In this document: positions 42,019 through 49,744 of the stretch, one piece after another | Numbering within the stretch: position 1 is the first letter of the stretch | How the letters are laid out: every line of letters starts with the position of its first letter | Assembly: GCA_032334055.1 (NCBI GenBank) | Contig: JAUOZS010000001.1 | Span: forward strand, 3,992,001-4,056,000 | Source of the DNA: Selenomonadales bacterium 4137-cl | GTDB taxonomy: Bacteria > Bacillota > Negativicutes > Sporomusales > UBA7701 | Length of the DNA: 64,000 bases | Direction of reading: 5' to 3' | Made by a program: the position numbers and the translations under genes | Notes under the pieces: generated by a model | Databases searched by the model: none | Told to the model about the DNA's origin: nothing | What the model saw: only the letters and a program-made list of their open reading frames with translations

Positions 42019-43128
42019 ATGGCCGGTTTGGCGGATATTATCGCGTGCGATTCTACCATCTGTTCCATTGAGGACGGGGTGCTGAGATACCGGGGCTACG
42101 CAATCGAGGAGTTGGCCGAGCACGCTTCGTTCGAGGAAGTGATTTATCTGCTGTGGTACGGGCGGCTGCCCAACTGCCATGAGCTCAAGGCGCTCAAGCA
42201 GGATCTGGCCGAGAACGCAGCGTTGCCGCCGAGGATCTACGACCTGCTGCGCATGTACGCGCCGTGGGGCAACGCGATGGCCAAGCTGCGGACCTGCCTG
42301 TCGTTCCTGACCCACTTCGACGACGAGGTTATGGACCATTCCTTCGCCGCCGACCATCGTAAGGCGGTGCGCATCATGGCGAGGATGGCGGCTATCGTGG
42401 CTGCCATCGAACGCATCCGCAGCGGCAGGGAGCCGGTTGATCCGGCGACCATCCGCACCCAGAGCCTGGCGGAGCTGTTTCTGTGGCTGCTGGCGGGCGA
42501 GAAGCCGGAGCCGGTCGCCGTCAAGGCGATGGATAAATGCCTCGTTCTGCACGCCGAGCACGAGCTTAACGCGTCCACTTTCGCCGCCCGCGTGACGGTA
42601 TCCACCATGTCGGATACTTATTCGGGGATGGTGTCGGCCATCGGGACGCTCAAGGGGGCCCTCCACGGCAACGCCAACGAGCAGGTGGCTCTTATGCTGG
42701 AGGAGATCGGCGATGTCGACCGGGTGGAGGCATATATCGACGGGAAGATTGCCGACGGCGGGCTTATTATGGGCTTTGGCCACCGGGTATACAAGAACGG
42801 CGACCCGCGGGCCAGAGTGCTGAAGGAGCTGGCGCGGGAACTGGGCGAGTGGCGGCAGGACACCCGCTGGTACGACATGGCGGTGAAGGTGGCCGGGCTG
42901 GTGCGGGAAAAGAAGGGGCTGCTGCCCAACGTGGATTTTTATTCGGCGGTGGTTTATACCTATCTCGGCATCCCCCGCGATCTGTTCACGCTCGTGTTCG
43001 CCATCAGCCGCACGAGCGGCTGGCTGGCCCACATCATGGAGCAGCACGAGAACAACCGTCTTATCAGGCCCCGAGCCAATTACACCGGCAAGGGCGCCGG
43101 GACTTGGCTGCCGCTGGCGGACCGCTAG
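42019..43128 (+). CDS. gltA: Citrate synthase (or 2-methylcitrate synthase)
   Basis: 369 residues from ATG 42019. Catalytic residues are His in GALHGNANEQ, His in GFGHRVYKNGDPRA and Asp in NVDFYSAVVY; LRYRGYAIEELAEH is the typical start. The short dimeric form resembles Bacillus CitZ and methylcitrate synthases; nearby aconitase and isocitrate dehydrogenase favour citrate synthase. The frame is open to ATG 41995, but GGGAAGGCGG lies between, so a start at 42010 (TTG) or 42019 is preferred. An IS1182-type element is inserted exactly at the stop codon; the reading frame is not changed but any native terminator has been moved away. Confidence 0.93.
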   Translation: MAGLADIIACDSTICSIEDGVLRYRGYAIEELAEHASFEEVIYLLWYGRLPNCHELKALKQDLAENAALPPRIYDLLRMYAPWGNAMAKLRTCLSFLTHFDDEVMDHSFAADHRKAVRIMARMAAIVAAIERIRSGREPVDPATIRTQSLAELFLWLLAGEKPEPVAVKAMDKCLVLHAEHELNASTFAARVTVSTMSDTYSGMVSAIGTLKGALHGNANEQVALMLEEIGDVDRVEAYIDGKIADGGLIMGFGHRVYKNGDPRARVLKELARELGEWRQDTRWYDMAVKVAGLVREKKGLLPNVDFYSAVVYTYLGIPRDLFTLVFAISRTSGWLAHIMEQHENNRLIRPRANYTGKGAGTWLPLADR

Positions 43129-44920
43129 GAGTGTGTTGCAAAACCCATTGAAATCAAACCGGAGATTCCCTTGAAACCAGGGAAATCAAGGCCTGACGGC
43201 GAATTTACCTGTAGAGGTGAACGCCGTGTTAGGAAGCCAAGATAAACAGACCAGCTTATTGGATTTAGAAGCGTGGCTGGATGGTCCGCTGGTCGATCCC
43301 GATAGCATTTACGGACTGTTTGCCCGGTGGGGCGAGCGCCTCATCCGGGAAGAAGACTTTGCCGACCTGTACAGTGCCGTTGGCCGGCCTTCGGTTTCTC
43401 CGGCTCTGCTGTCGAAAGTGCTGTTGTTGATGTATCATGACAACGTTTCGGATCGGGAAGCGGAACAGCGCGCCCGCTATGACCTGCGCTGGAAAAAAGC
43501 GCTGGGTCTGGGCCTGAACGAAACGGGCTTCGACCATACGGCCCTGTGCCGGTTTCGTACCCGGCTGCTGCTCAATAAGCAACAGAAGCTGGTTTTTGAA
43601 CGATTTGTCCGCCTCGCCAAAGAAACGGGGATCTTGAAGGACCGGGGACTGCAGATTCTTGACTCCACCCAGGTGCTGGGAGCGGGCGCTCTCCAGGACA
43701 CCTACACCTTAATTAAAAAGGCCATCCAGAAGATGTTCGCCGTAAGCAGTCATGCCGGCGGTACGGCACGGGACCGGTTGAACGCCCTTTCTTTGTCCTT
43801 GGATTACAGCCAAAACGGCAAGGAGAAGATCCGGTGGGATGATGCTGAAGCCAGAACCCAGCTCCTCCGCCAGTTGGTCGGCGACGGTCGCGCCATCTTG
43901 GATGCGCTCAAGGGGGCCGAATTGACGGCGGACGAAAAGACGGCCATGGAACTCCTGGGTAATGTCACCGAGCAGGATATTGTCACCGATGACACCGGTA
44001 TCCATCTCAAACAGGGCGTGGCTCCTGACCGCATTCTTTCGGTAACGGACCCGGACATGAGGCACGGACACAAAACCTCAAGCGGCAGGTTCAACGGCCA
44101 TAAGAGCCAGATTCTCATGGACGAAGCCAGTGAACTTATTACCGGCATCGATATCACTGCCGGAAACCGGCCGGATGGCGAGTCGGTCGATCCCTTGTTG
44201 GCGGGAACCCTCGTCAAGCCTGGCAAGCTGCTCGGGGATACCGCGTACGGCACACTCGAAGCCCGCGATCAGATGGCTAAACATCAAGTAACGCCGGTGG
44301 CGCCGCTGCCAGGGGCTCACGCCCCGAAGAAACGGTTTGGCAAACAGGACTTTACCATCGATTTTGGGCAAGGAATCTGCTGGTGTCCGGCGGGAGAAAT
44401 CACGGCCACGGTCCGGCATCGCAAGGGCGGCATTGATGTGTTTGTTTTCCCCAAAGCGACCTGCAACCGTTGTAAGTTCCGGGACCAGTGCACCCGTCAC
44501 GGCAAGGGAAAGACGATTGAGCTGCATTCGCAGGAAGAGCGGCGGCGGGAGATTCTGGCCGAGATGGCCACAGAAGAATTCCGAACGCTGTACGTGAAGC
44601 GGGCCAAGGTGGAGCGAAAAGTGGCGCACCTGATTCGCAAAGGAATGCGTCAAGCCAGATATATAGGCAGAACCAAAACGCTCCTTCAGGTCGCGTTTAC
44701 CGCAGCAGTGGTGAATATCAAACGGCTCTATACACTTACCCGGGACCAAGTCTGCCCATCGGTCGGGCTCCCAGCGGTCCTGGTGGGTCAGTAAGGGCCA
44801 TAGGGGATAGAATCAAACGTTATTCTTTCCGGCATATCCCTAAATTGAGGTGACGGGCCGCCTTTTTAACCATGATGGGTACTCAATGGCCACAGTATAC
44901 AGGGGTTTCGAAACACTCTC
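43129..44920 (+). mobile_element. IS1182-family insertion sequence, complete
   Basis: 1792 bases bounded by imperfect inverted repeats: left end GAGTGTGTTGCAAAACCC (43129-43146), right end, read inward, GAGAGTGTTTCGAAACCC (44920-44903), 14 of 18 positions equal. It is flanked by CTAG direct repeats (43125-43128 and 44921-44924), a four-base palindromic target duplication. One intact transposase gene inside. The sharp ends, duplicated target and intact gene show a recent insertion. Confidence 0.9.
43226..44794 (+). CDS. IS1182-family transposase
   Basis: About 522 residues. The N-terminal SVSPALLSKVLLLMYHDNVSDREAEQRARYDLRWKKALGL block is the DUF772-type domain (quoted span 43,394-43,510); the DDE core includes LDSTQVLGAG, the DTAYGTLEAR segment and the later Glu-bearing helix; a zinc-like CNRCKFRDQC follows. 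Start GTG 43226 has AGAGG eight bases upstream; in-frame GTG 43217 overlaps that site. The open frame is unbroken, so the element is probably active. It is flanked by citrate synthase and ridA. Confidence 0.93.
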   Translation: MLGSQDKQTSLLDLEAWLDGPLVDPDSIYGLFARWGERLIREEDFADLYSAVGRPSVSPALLSKVLLLMYHDNVSDREAEQRARYDLRWKKALGLGLNETGFDHTALCRFRTRLLLNKQQKLVFERFVRLAKETGILKDRGLQILDSTQVLGAGALQDTYTLIKKAIQKMFAVSSHAGGTARDRLNALSLSLDYSQNGKEKIRWDDAEARTQLLRQLVGDGRAILDALKGAELTADEKTAMELLGNVTEQDIVTDDTGIHLKQGVAPDRILSVTDPDMRHGHKTSSGRFNGHKSQILMDEASELITGIDITAGNRPDGESVDPLLAGTLVKPGKLLGDTAYGTLEARDQMAKHQVTPVAPLPGAHAPKKRFGKQDFTIDFGQGICWCPAGEITATVRHRKGGIDVFVFPKATCNRCKFRDQCTRHGKGKTIELHSQEERRREILAEMATEEFRTLYVKRAKVERKVAHLIRKGMRQARYIGRTKTLLQVAFTAAVVNIKRLYTLTRDQVCPSVGLPAVLVGQ

Positions 44921-45005
44921 CTAGAAAGCCGCGGCGCGGCAAAGGATTTTACGGCTCTGACGGAGAAGAGGTAGCAACGCGGACAGATTCTCTGAGAGGA
45001 GCCAG

Positions 45006-45389
45006 ATGATGATGAAGACAATTGTAGCGACCGACCAAGCGCCACAAGCGATCGGACCGTATTCCCAAGCGGTGAAGGCCAACGGATTCCTGTTCCTGTC
45101 CGGGCAGGTTCCCCTCGACCCCGTTACGGGGCAGTTGGTTTACGGTGGGGTGGCCATGCAGACCCGCCAGTCACTCTCGAACCTCCAGGCCGTTTTGGCC
45201 AAGGAAGGGCTGACGCTGGCCAATGTCGTCAAGACGACGGTGTTTTTGCAGGACATGAACGACTTTGCCGAGATGAACAAGGTGTATGCTGAGTTCTTCC
45301 CGTCCGAGCCGCCGGCCCGCTCGACCGTCCAGGTAGCCCGATTGCCCAAGGACGCGCTGGTGGAAATCGAGGCCGTGGCCGCGTATTAA
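45006..45389 (+). CDS. ridA: RidA-family enamine/imine deaminase
   Basis: 127 residues, full length. AIGPYSQAVKANGFLFLSGQVPLDP, then KTTVFLQDMNDFAEMNKVY and PARSTVQVARLPKDALVEIEAVA with the conserved Arg of the active site. RidA hydrolyses reactive 2-aminoacrylate and related enamines made by PLP enzymes. Three tandem ATG codons are possible starts after AGAGGAGCCAG. Before the IS inserted, the gene lay about 80 bases after citrate synthase and may have been co-transcribed with it. Confidence 0.96.
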   Translation: MMMKTIVATDQAPQAIGPYSQAVKANGFLFLSGQVPLDPVTGQLVYGGVAMQTRQSLSNLQAVLAKEGLTLANVVKTTVFLQDMNDFAEMNKVYAEFFPSEPPARSTVQVARLPKDALVEIEAVAAY

Positions 45390-45398
45390 GGCAACAAG

Positions 45399-45433
45399 AA
45401 AGCCGTCATCCCGGATTCGGGTGACGGCTTTTT
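45399..45433. terminator. Bidirectional terminator between ridA and gntR
   Basis: AAAGCCGTCA (45399-45408) pairs with TGACGGCTTT (45422-45431) with further CCCG/CGGG pairing inside, then TT. It lies between convergent genes. Confidence 0.88.
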
Positions 45434-45438
45434 GGTTA

Positions 45439-46122
45439 CTAATCGTTTGCAGGTTCGAGCGCCAGGTGGCCCCTTATATTCATGTAAGCCTGGCGGACGT
45501 GTTCGGTGAGCGCCTTTTCCGCGCCGGCCGCGTCCCTGGCCTCGAAGGCTTCGAGGATGGCGTGGTGCTCCGCCAGGGTGTGGGGCAGGCGGTTCTCTAT
45601 GCCGAGGGATTTGAGGCGGGCCATCTGGACGTATTGGTGGAGGTTGTGGAGGGTCAGGTAGAGTATCTTGCTGCCGGCCGCCTCGTAAATCATCTGGTGG
45701 AATTTGTTGTCCAGCTCGGCGATTTCCTCGACATCGTTCTTATGGGCGTAAAATTCCATCAGCTCGTAGGTTTTCTGAAGCTCCTTGAGTTCGGCGGAGG
45801 TGAGGCGTTCGGCCGCCCAGCGGGCCGCGAGACCTTCGACAAGCTGGCGGATGGCGTAGATGTCTTCGACATCCTGGTGGGATATGCCGAGGACGATTGC
45901 CCCCTTTTTTGTGGTGGTTTCGACAAGACCTTCCATTTCCAGCAGGCGTATGGCTTCGCGAATCGGGGTGCGGCTGACGCCGAGTTCCTCGGCCAGCTTG
46001 GATTCGAGCAGCGTTTCGCCCGGGCCATAGGAGCCGTTGATTATTTGCGATTTGATGTATTTAAATACTTTGTTGCGCAAAGACGCATCGCTGGCGGGGG
46101 AAAATTCCGATTCCCGTGACAT
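45439..46122 (-). CDS. GntR-family regulator, FadR/FCD subfamily
   Basis: 227 residues. The winged helix-turn-helix is residues ~15-80 (SRTPIREAIRLLEMEGLVE with SKLAEELGV); the FCD ligand domain follows with DNKFHQMIYEAAGS and LAEHHAILEAFEARD carrying the Asp/His metal ligands. FCD regulators bind organic acids such as citrate, lactate or gluconate. The gene lies between citrate synthase/ridA and divergent aconitase/isocitrate dehydrogenase, and a common TATACATG motif in these promoters suggests it is their repressor. ATG follows GAGGAGGGAG on the minus strand. Confidence 0.93.
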   Translation of the reverse strand: MSRESEFSPASDASLRNKVFKYIKSQIINGSYGPGETLLESKLAEELGVSRTPIREAIRLLEMEGLVETTTKKGAIVLGISHQDVEDIYAIRQLVEGLAARWAAERLTSAELKELQKTYELMEFYAHKNDVEEIAELDNKFHQMIYEAAGSKILYLTLHNLHQYVQMARLKSLGIENRLPHTLAEHHAILEAFEARDAAGAEKALTEHVRQAYMNIRGHLALEPAND

Positions 46123-46148
46123 TGCGCTCCCTCCTCGCGGCTGTTGAC

Positions 46149-46169
46149 CATGTATATTTTATTATACCA
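46149..46169 (-). promoter_or_regulatory. gntR extended -10 promoter with operator half-match
   Basis: Minus-strand TGGTATAAT (46169-46161) is an extended -10. Five bases further downstream on that strand TATACATG (46156-46149) repeats the core of the motif found before citrate synthase and aconitase, consistent with autoregulation. Confidence 0.5.
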
Positions 46170-46344
46170 TTTTCCTGCGCACAAGCCCAGGAAACATCAA
46201 ATTTTTCAACGCCTGGCGGCCTGTGGAGGTCGATCGGGCGTGTGGAGCGGACAAAAACAAATGTATTTTTCACACGAACATATGTAACAATTTAAGTAAT
46301 GAAATATTTTTTTGTGAAAACCTCTAGCATTTCTTTACAAGGAA

Positions 46345-46353
46345 TGTTATAAT
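46345..46353 (+). promoter_or_regulatory. Extended -10 promoter of the aconitase leader
   Basis: TGTTATAAT gives TG-N-TATAAT. The -35 region (TAGCAT at 46325) is poor, as expected for an extended -10 promoter. It is 39 bases before the leader peptide start. Confidence 0.55.
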
Positions 46354-46387
46354 GTACCCAAAAATCAATGTATTAATGGGGGATGGG

Positions 46388-46400
46388 ATACATGTATACG
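46388..46400 (+). promoter_or_regulatory. Probable GntR operator, aconitase leader
   Basis: ATACATGTATACG, the exact reverse complement of the 13-mer at 41965-41977. It starts 34 bases after the -10 and overlaps the ATG of the small leader frame. Confidence 0.55.
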
Positions 46401-46487
46401 CAAAAAGGCAGCCGCGTCGATCTTGAACTGGTGCTCGAGGAACTTAAGCATGTCGAGCCCGTGCAGACCGTTTTCGCCGAGCACTAA
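46392..46487 (+). CDS. 31-residue upstream peptide before aconitase
   Basis: ATG preceded by GGGGGATGGGATAC opens a frame of 31 codons ending TAA: MYTQKGSRVDLELVLEEL then KHVEPVQTVFAEH. The sequence is acidic and amphipathic with no run of a single amino acid of the kind used in attenuation. No family is recognised. It lies 229 bases before aconitase, inside the transcript predicted from the extended -10, and its start codon overlaps the putative operator. A GC-rich hairpin follows at 46532-46546. It may be a regulatory leader or a true small protein. Confidence 0.4.
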   Translation: MYTQKGSRVDLELVLEELKHVEPVQTVFAEH

Positions 46488-46554
46488 GCGCCGGCACTGC
46501 CGCAGGGGTATGCCGCGGGATCCGGGACGGGTCCGGGCGCCCGGCTTTGTGCAG

Positions 46555-46584
46555 TTGTGACCCGGTTTTCCATTCCCGTACAAT
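46555..46584 (+). promoter_or_regulatory. Second possible promoter of aconitase
   Basis: TTGTGA (46555-46560), 18-base spacer, TACAAT (46579-46584). It would give a transcript that starts after the leader peptide and the GCCGGGCGCCCGG-type hairpin. Confidence 0.4.
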
Positions 46585-46716
46585 ACAATTGCTGTTTCAA
46601 GCTGCGACAGAGTGGTCGTGGACGCTGTTTTCGCCTGCCGTCCGTCTTGAAAGAGCAGTTGTTATTTTTTTAGCCAGCGGCCTGAGCCGCGTATATTGGG
46701 CAACGGAGGAAACGCG

Positions 46717-48657
46717 ATGGGAAAAACGCTGACAGCCAAGATTCTCGCCGCTCACCTTGTGAGCGGCTCGCTTGTTCCGGGGACGGAAATCGGTATCGGC
46801 ATCGATCAGACCCTGACCCAGGATTCCACCGGCACGATGGCCTACCTGCAGTTCGAGGCCATGGACGTGCCGCGGGTCAGGACCAGGCTGTCGGTGGCGT
46901 ATGTGGATCATAACACGCTGCAGTGCGGATTCGAGAACGCCGACGACCACCGCTACATCGAAACGGTGGCCGCCAAGCACGGGGTGGTGTTTTCCAGGCC
47001 GGGCAACGGCATTTGCCACCAGGTTCATCTGGAGCGATTCGGCCGGCCCGGTTGGACGCTGCTGGGCTCGGACAGCCACACGCCCACCGGGGGCGGCCTG
47101 GGGATGCTGGCGATCGGCGCGGGCGGCCTCGACGTGGCCGTGGCGATGGCGGGCGGCGCGTATTACCTGACGATGCCCAAGGTCTGCCGGGTGGAGCTTG
47201 TCGGCAAGCTGCCGCCGTGGGTGGCGGCCAAGGATGTGATTCTCGAGTTGCTGCGCCGTCTGACGGTAAAGGGCGGGGTGGGGCGGATTTTCGAGTACGG
47301 CGGGCCGGGAGCGGCGACTTTAAGCGTGCCCGAGCGGGCGACGATCACCAATATGGGGGCCGAGCTGGGGGCGACGACGTCGATTTTCCCCAGCGACGAG
47401 GCGACCAGGGCGTTTTTGGCCGCCCAGCAGCGAGGCTGCGAATGGGTGCCGCTGGCCGCCGATCCTGACGCGGTTTACGATGAGACGGTGACCATCGATC
47501 TCGGCAGGCTGGAGCCGCTGGTGGCGGCGCCCCACAGCCCGGATAATGTGGTGCCTGTGAACGAGGCGGCGGGGACGAGGCTCGATCAGGTGGCGATCGG
47601 CAGCTGCACGAATTCGTCGTTCAGCGACCTTTATAAGGTGGCGAAGATCCTCGAGGGCAAGCGGGTCGATCCCGGGGTGTCGCTGGTGATCGCCCCCGGC
47701 TCGCGGCAGGTGCTGGGCATGTTGGCCGATTGCGGCGCTCTGGGCGTACTCATCCGCGCCGGCGCCCGCATCCTCGAATGCGCCTGCGGGCCGTGCATCG
47801 GCATGGGCCAGGCGCCCCGCTCGGGCGGGGTGTCGCTCAGGACTTTCAACCGCAATTTTCCCGGCCGCAGCGGCACGCCCGACGCCGGCGTATATCTGGC
47901 CAGCCCCGAGGTGGCGGCAGCGAGCGCTCTGACCGGGATGATAACCGACCCCCGCCACTTGGGCGCGCCGCCCGCGGTTGTCGGCGACGATGCCGCCGGC
48001 CGCAACGCCGGCGACAATCTGTTCGTTTTTCCGCCGGCTAACGGCAACGGCCTGGCGGTGGTGCGGGGGCCGAACATCAAGCCGTTCCCCCGGGCGGCCA
48101 AGCCGCCCGCCGAGCTTGCGGCGGCCGTTGTCCTCAAGGCGGGCGACAACGTGACGACCGACGACATCATGCCGTCCCACGCCGGCCTGCTGCCGTACCG
48201 TTCGAATATCCCCCACCTGGCCGACTTTTGCTTCAGCGGCCTGGACGCGTCTTTCCCGGCCCGGGCGAAGGCGGCGGGCGGCGGCATTATCGTCGCCGGG
48301 TTGAACTACGGGCAGGGTTCGAGCCGCGAACACGCCGCCCTCGTGCCGCTGTACCTGGGCATCAAGGCGGTGATCGCCAAGTCGTTCGCCCGCATTCATC
48401 GCGCCAATCTGATCAATTTCGGCATCCTGCCCCTGCTGTTCGCCGACCCGGCCGATTACGACGCGCTGGCCGCGGGCGAGACGCTGACATTCGCGGGGTT
48501 GACGGACCAGATCGCGGCCGGGGCGGCTTTGGCGGCGCGGACGGCCGACGGGCGGACGGTGAGCCTGAAGCTGGAGGTGACGCCGCGGGAGCGGGAGGTC
48601 ATCCTTGCCGGCGGCCTGCTCAACCTGGCCGGGAAGGGAGGCGGCGTCCATGCATAG
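46717..48657 (+). CDS. acn: Aconitate hydratase
   Basis: 646 residues of the shorter aconitase form found in anaerobic Firmicutes. Substrate and cluster motifs are LGSDSHTPTGGGLGMLAIG, IGSCTNSSFSDLYK with its cluster Cys, and CACGPCIGMGQAP with the other two; the swivel domain has GLNYGQGSSREHAALVP. It interconverts citrate and isocitrate. ATG 46717 has GGAGG seven bases upstream. The end overlaps the isocitrate dehydrogenase ATG by eight bases, so the two enzymes are translationally coupled. Confidence 0.95.
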   Translation: MGKTLTAKILAAHLVSGSLVPGTEIGIGIDQTLTQDSTGTMAYLQFEAMDVPRVRTRLSVAYVDHNTLQCGFENADDHRYIETVAAKHGVVFSRPGNGICHQVHLERFGRPGWTLLGSDSHTPTGGGLGMLAIGAGGLDVAVAMAGGAYYLTMPKVCRVELVGKLPPWVAAKDVILELLRRLTVKGGVGRIFEYGGPGAATLSVPERATITNMGAELGATTSIFPSDEATRAFLAAQQRGCEWVPLAADPDAVYDETVTIDLGRLEPLVAAPHSPDNVVPVNEAAGTRLDQVAIGSCTNSSFSDLYKVAKILEGKRVDPGVSLVIAPGSRQVLGMLADCGALGVLIRAGARILECACGPCIGMGQAPRSGGVSLRTFNRNFPGRSGTPDAGVYLASPEVAAASALTGMITDPRHLGAPPAVVGDDAAGRNAGDNLFVFPPANGNGLAVVRGPNIKPFPRAAKPPAELAAAVVLKAGDNVTTDDIMPSHAGLLPYRSNIPHLADFCFSGLDASFPARAKAAGGGIIVAGLNYGQGSSREHAALVPLYLGIKAVIAKSFARIHRANLINFGILPLLFADPADYDALAAGETLTFAGLTDQIAAGAALAARTADGRTVSLKLEVTPREREVILAGGLLNLAGKGGGVHA

Positions 48658-49645
48658 GGTGACGTTAATTCCCGGCGACGGCATCGGGCCGGAGATCAGC
48701 GCGGCGGTTCAGGAGATTTTCGCCGCCGCGGCCGCGCCGGTGCTGTGGGATGTCCACTTTGCCGGCCAGGGCGGCATCGACCGCTGCGGCGACCCGCTGC
48801 CGGAGGCGACGATGGCCAGCATCAGGGCAAATAAGGTGGCGCTGAAAGGGCCGCTTACCACTCAGGTGGGGGAAGGGTACCGCAGCATCAACGTCACGCT
48901 GCGGCAGACGCTCGACCTGTACTGCAACCTGCGGCCGGTCAAGTCGCTGCCGGGGGTGAGGAGCCGCTACGAGGGCATCGATCTGGTGATCTTCCGGGAA
49001 AATACGGAGGATCTTTACGCTGGCGTCGAGCACCGCGTCGGCCGTTACGCGGCCGAGTCGGTCAAGATAATCACCACGGAGGCGTCGGTGCGCATTGCCC
49101 AGGCCGCCTTCGCGTACGCGGCCCGGCACGGCCGGAAAAGGGTGACAGCCGTCCACAAGGCCAACATCATGAAGCTGACGGACGGGCTTTTTCTGGCGAG
49201 CGCCCGCGAGGTGGCCAAGCTTAATCCGGATATCCGCTACGACGAGGTGATCGTCGACAATCTTTGCATGCAGCTGGTGATGCGTCCGGAGGAGTACGAC
49301 GTCCTTCTCGCTCCCAACCTGTACGGGGATATAGTTTCCGATCTGTGTGCCGGCCTGGTGGGCGGCCTCGGGGTGGTGCCGGGGGCGAACCTCGGCGAGG
49401 GCGGGGCGGTTTTCGAGGCGGTGCACGGCACGGCGCCGGACATCGCCGGCCGGAACGCGGCCAACCCGGCGGCTCTGCTGCTGTCGGCGGCGATGATGCT
49501 GGACTACCTCGGCGAGGGGCCGACCGCCGCGCGCATCCGTGCCGCCCTGGAGGCGGTGCTGGCCGAGGGCCGGGCGGTAACGCCCGACCTGGGGGGCAGC
49601 GCGACCACCCTGCAGATGACGGATGAGATAATAAGGAAGCTGTGA
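48650..49645 (+). CDS. icd: Isocitrate dehydrogenase, NAD-type
   Basis: 331 residues of the isocitrate/isopropylmalate dehydrogenase family: LIPGDGIGPEIS at the start, then YRSINVTLRQTLDLYCNLRPVK (residues ~80-101, the isocitrate-type substrate loop), FRENTEDLYAG, and HGTAPDIAGRNAANP. Asp-Ile in the last motif is the NAD-specific pattern; NADP enzymes have Lys and Tyr there. leuB is therefore less likely. It makes 2-oxoglutarate and ends the operon, followed by a terminator. Confidence 0.92.
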   Translation: MHRVTLIPGDGIGPEISAAVQEIFAAAAAPVLWDVHFAGQGGIDRCGDPLPEATMASIRANKVALKGPLTTQVGEGYRSINVTLRQTLDLYCNLRPVKSLPGVRSRYEGIDLVIFRENTEDLYAGVEHRVGRYAAESVKIITTEASVRIAQAAFAYAARHGRKRVTAVHKANIMKLTDGLFLASAREVAKLNPDIRYDEVIVDNLCMQLVMRPEEYDVLLAPNLYGDIVSDLCAGLVGGLGVVPGANLGEGGAVFEAVHGTAPDIAGRNAANPAALLLSAAMMLDYLGEGPTAARIRAALEAVLAEGRAVTPDLGGSATTLQMTDEIIRKL

Positions 49646-49646
49646 G

Positions 49647-49680
49647 AAAACGCCCTGCCGGGATGGCAGGGCGTTTTGTT
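49647..49680 (+). terminator. Terminator after icd
   Basis: AAAACGCCCTGCC (49647-49659), loop GGGAT, GGCAGGGCGTTTT (49665-49677), then GTT. It starts directly after the stop codon. Confidence 0.92.
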
Positions 49681-49744
49681 GTTTTTGATTGCTAAGAATC
49701 GCAGACTGTGCGCCGGCAGCGGGGGCTTATCAACGGCCGGAACC

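Noticed and set aside
48650..49645. 3-isopropylmalate dehydrogenase (leuB)
   Set aside because: The substrate loop YRSINVTLRQ and coupling to aconitase fit isocitrate dehydrogenase; no leu genes are near.
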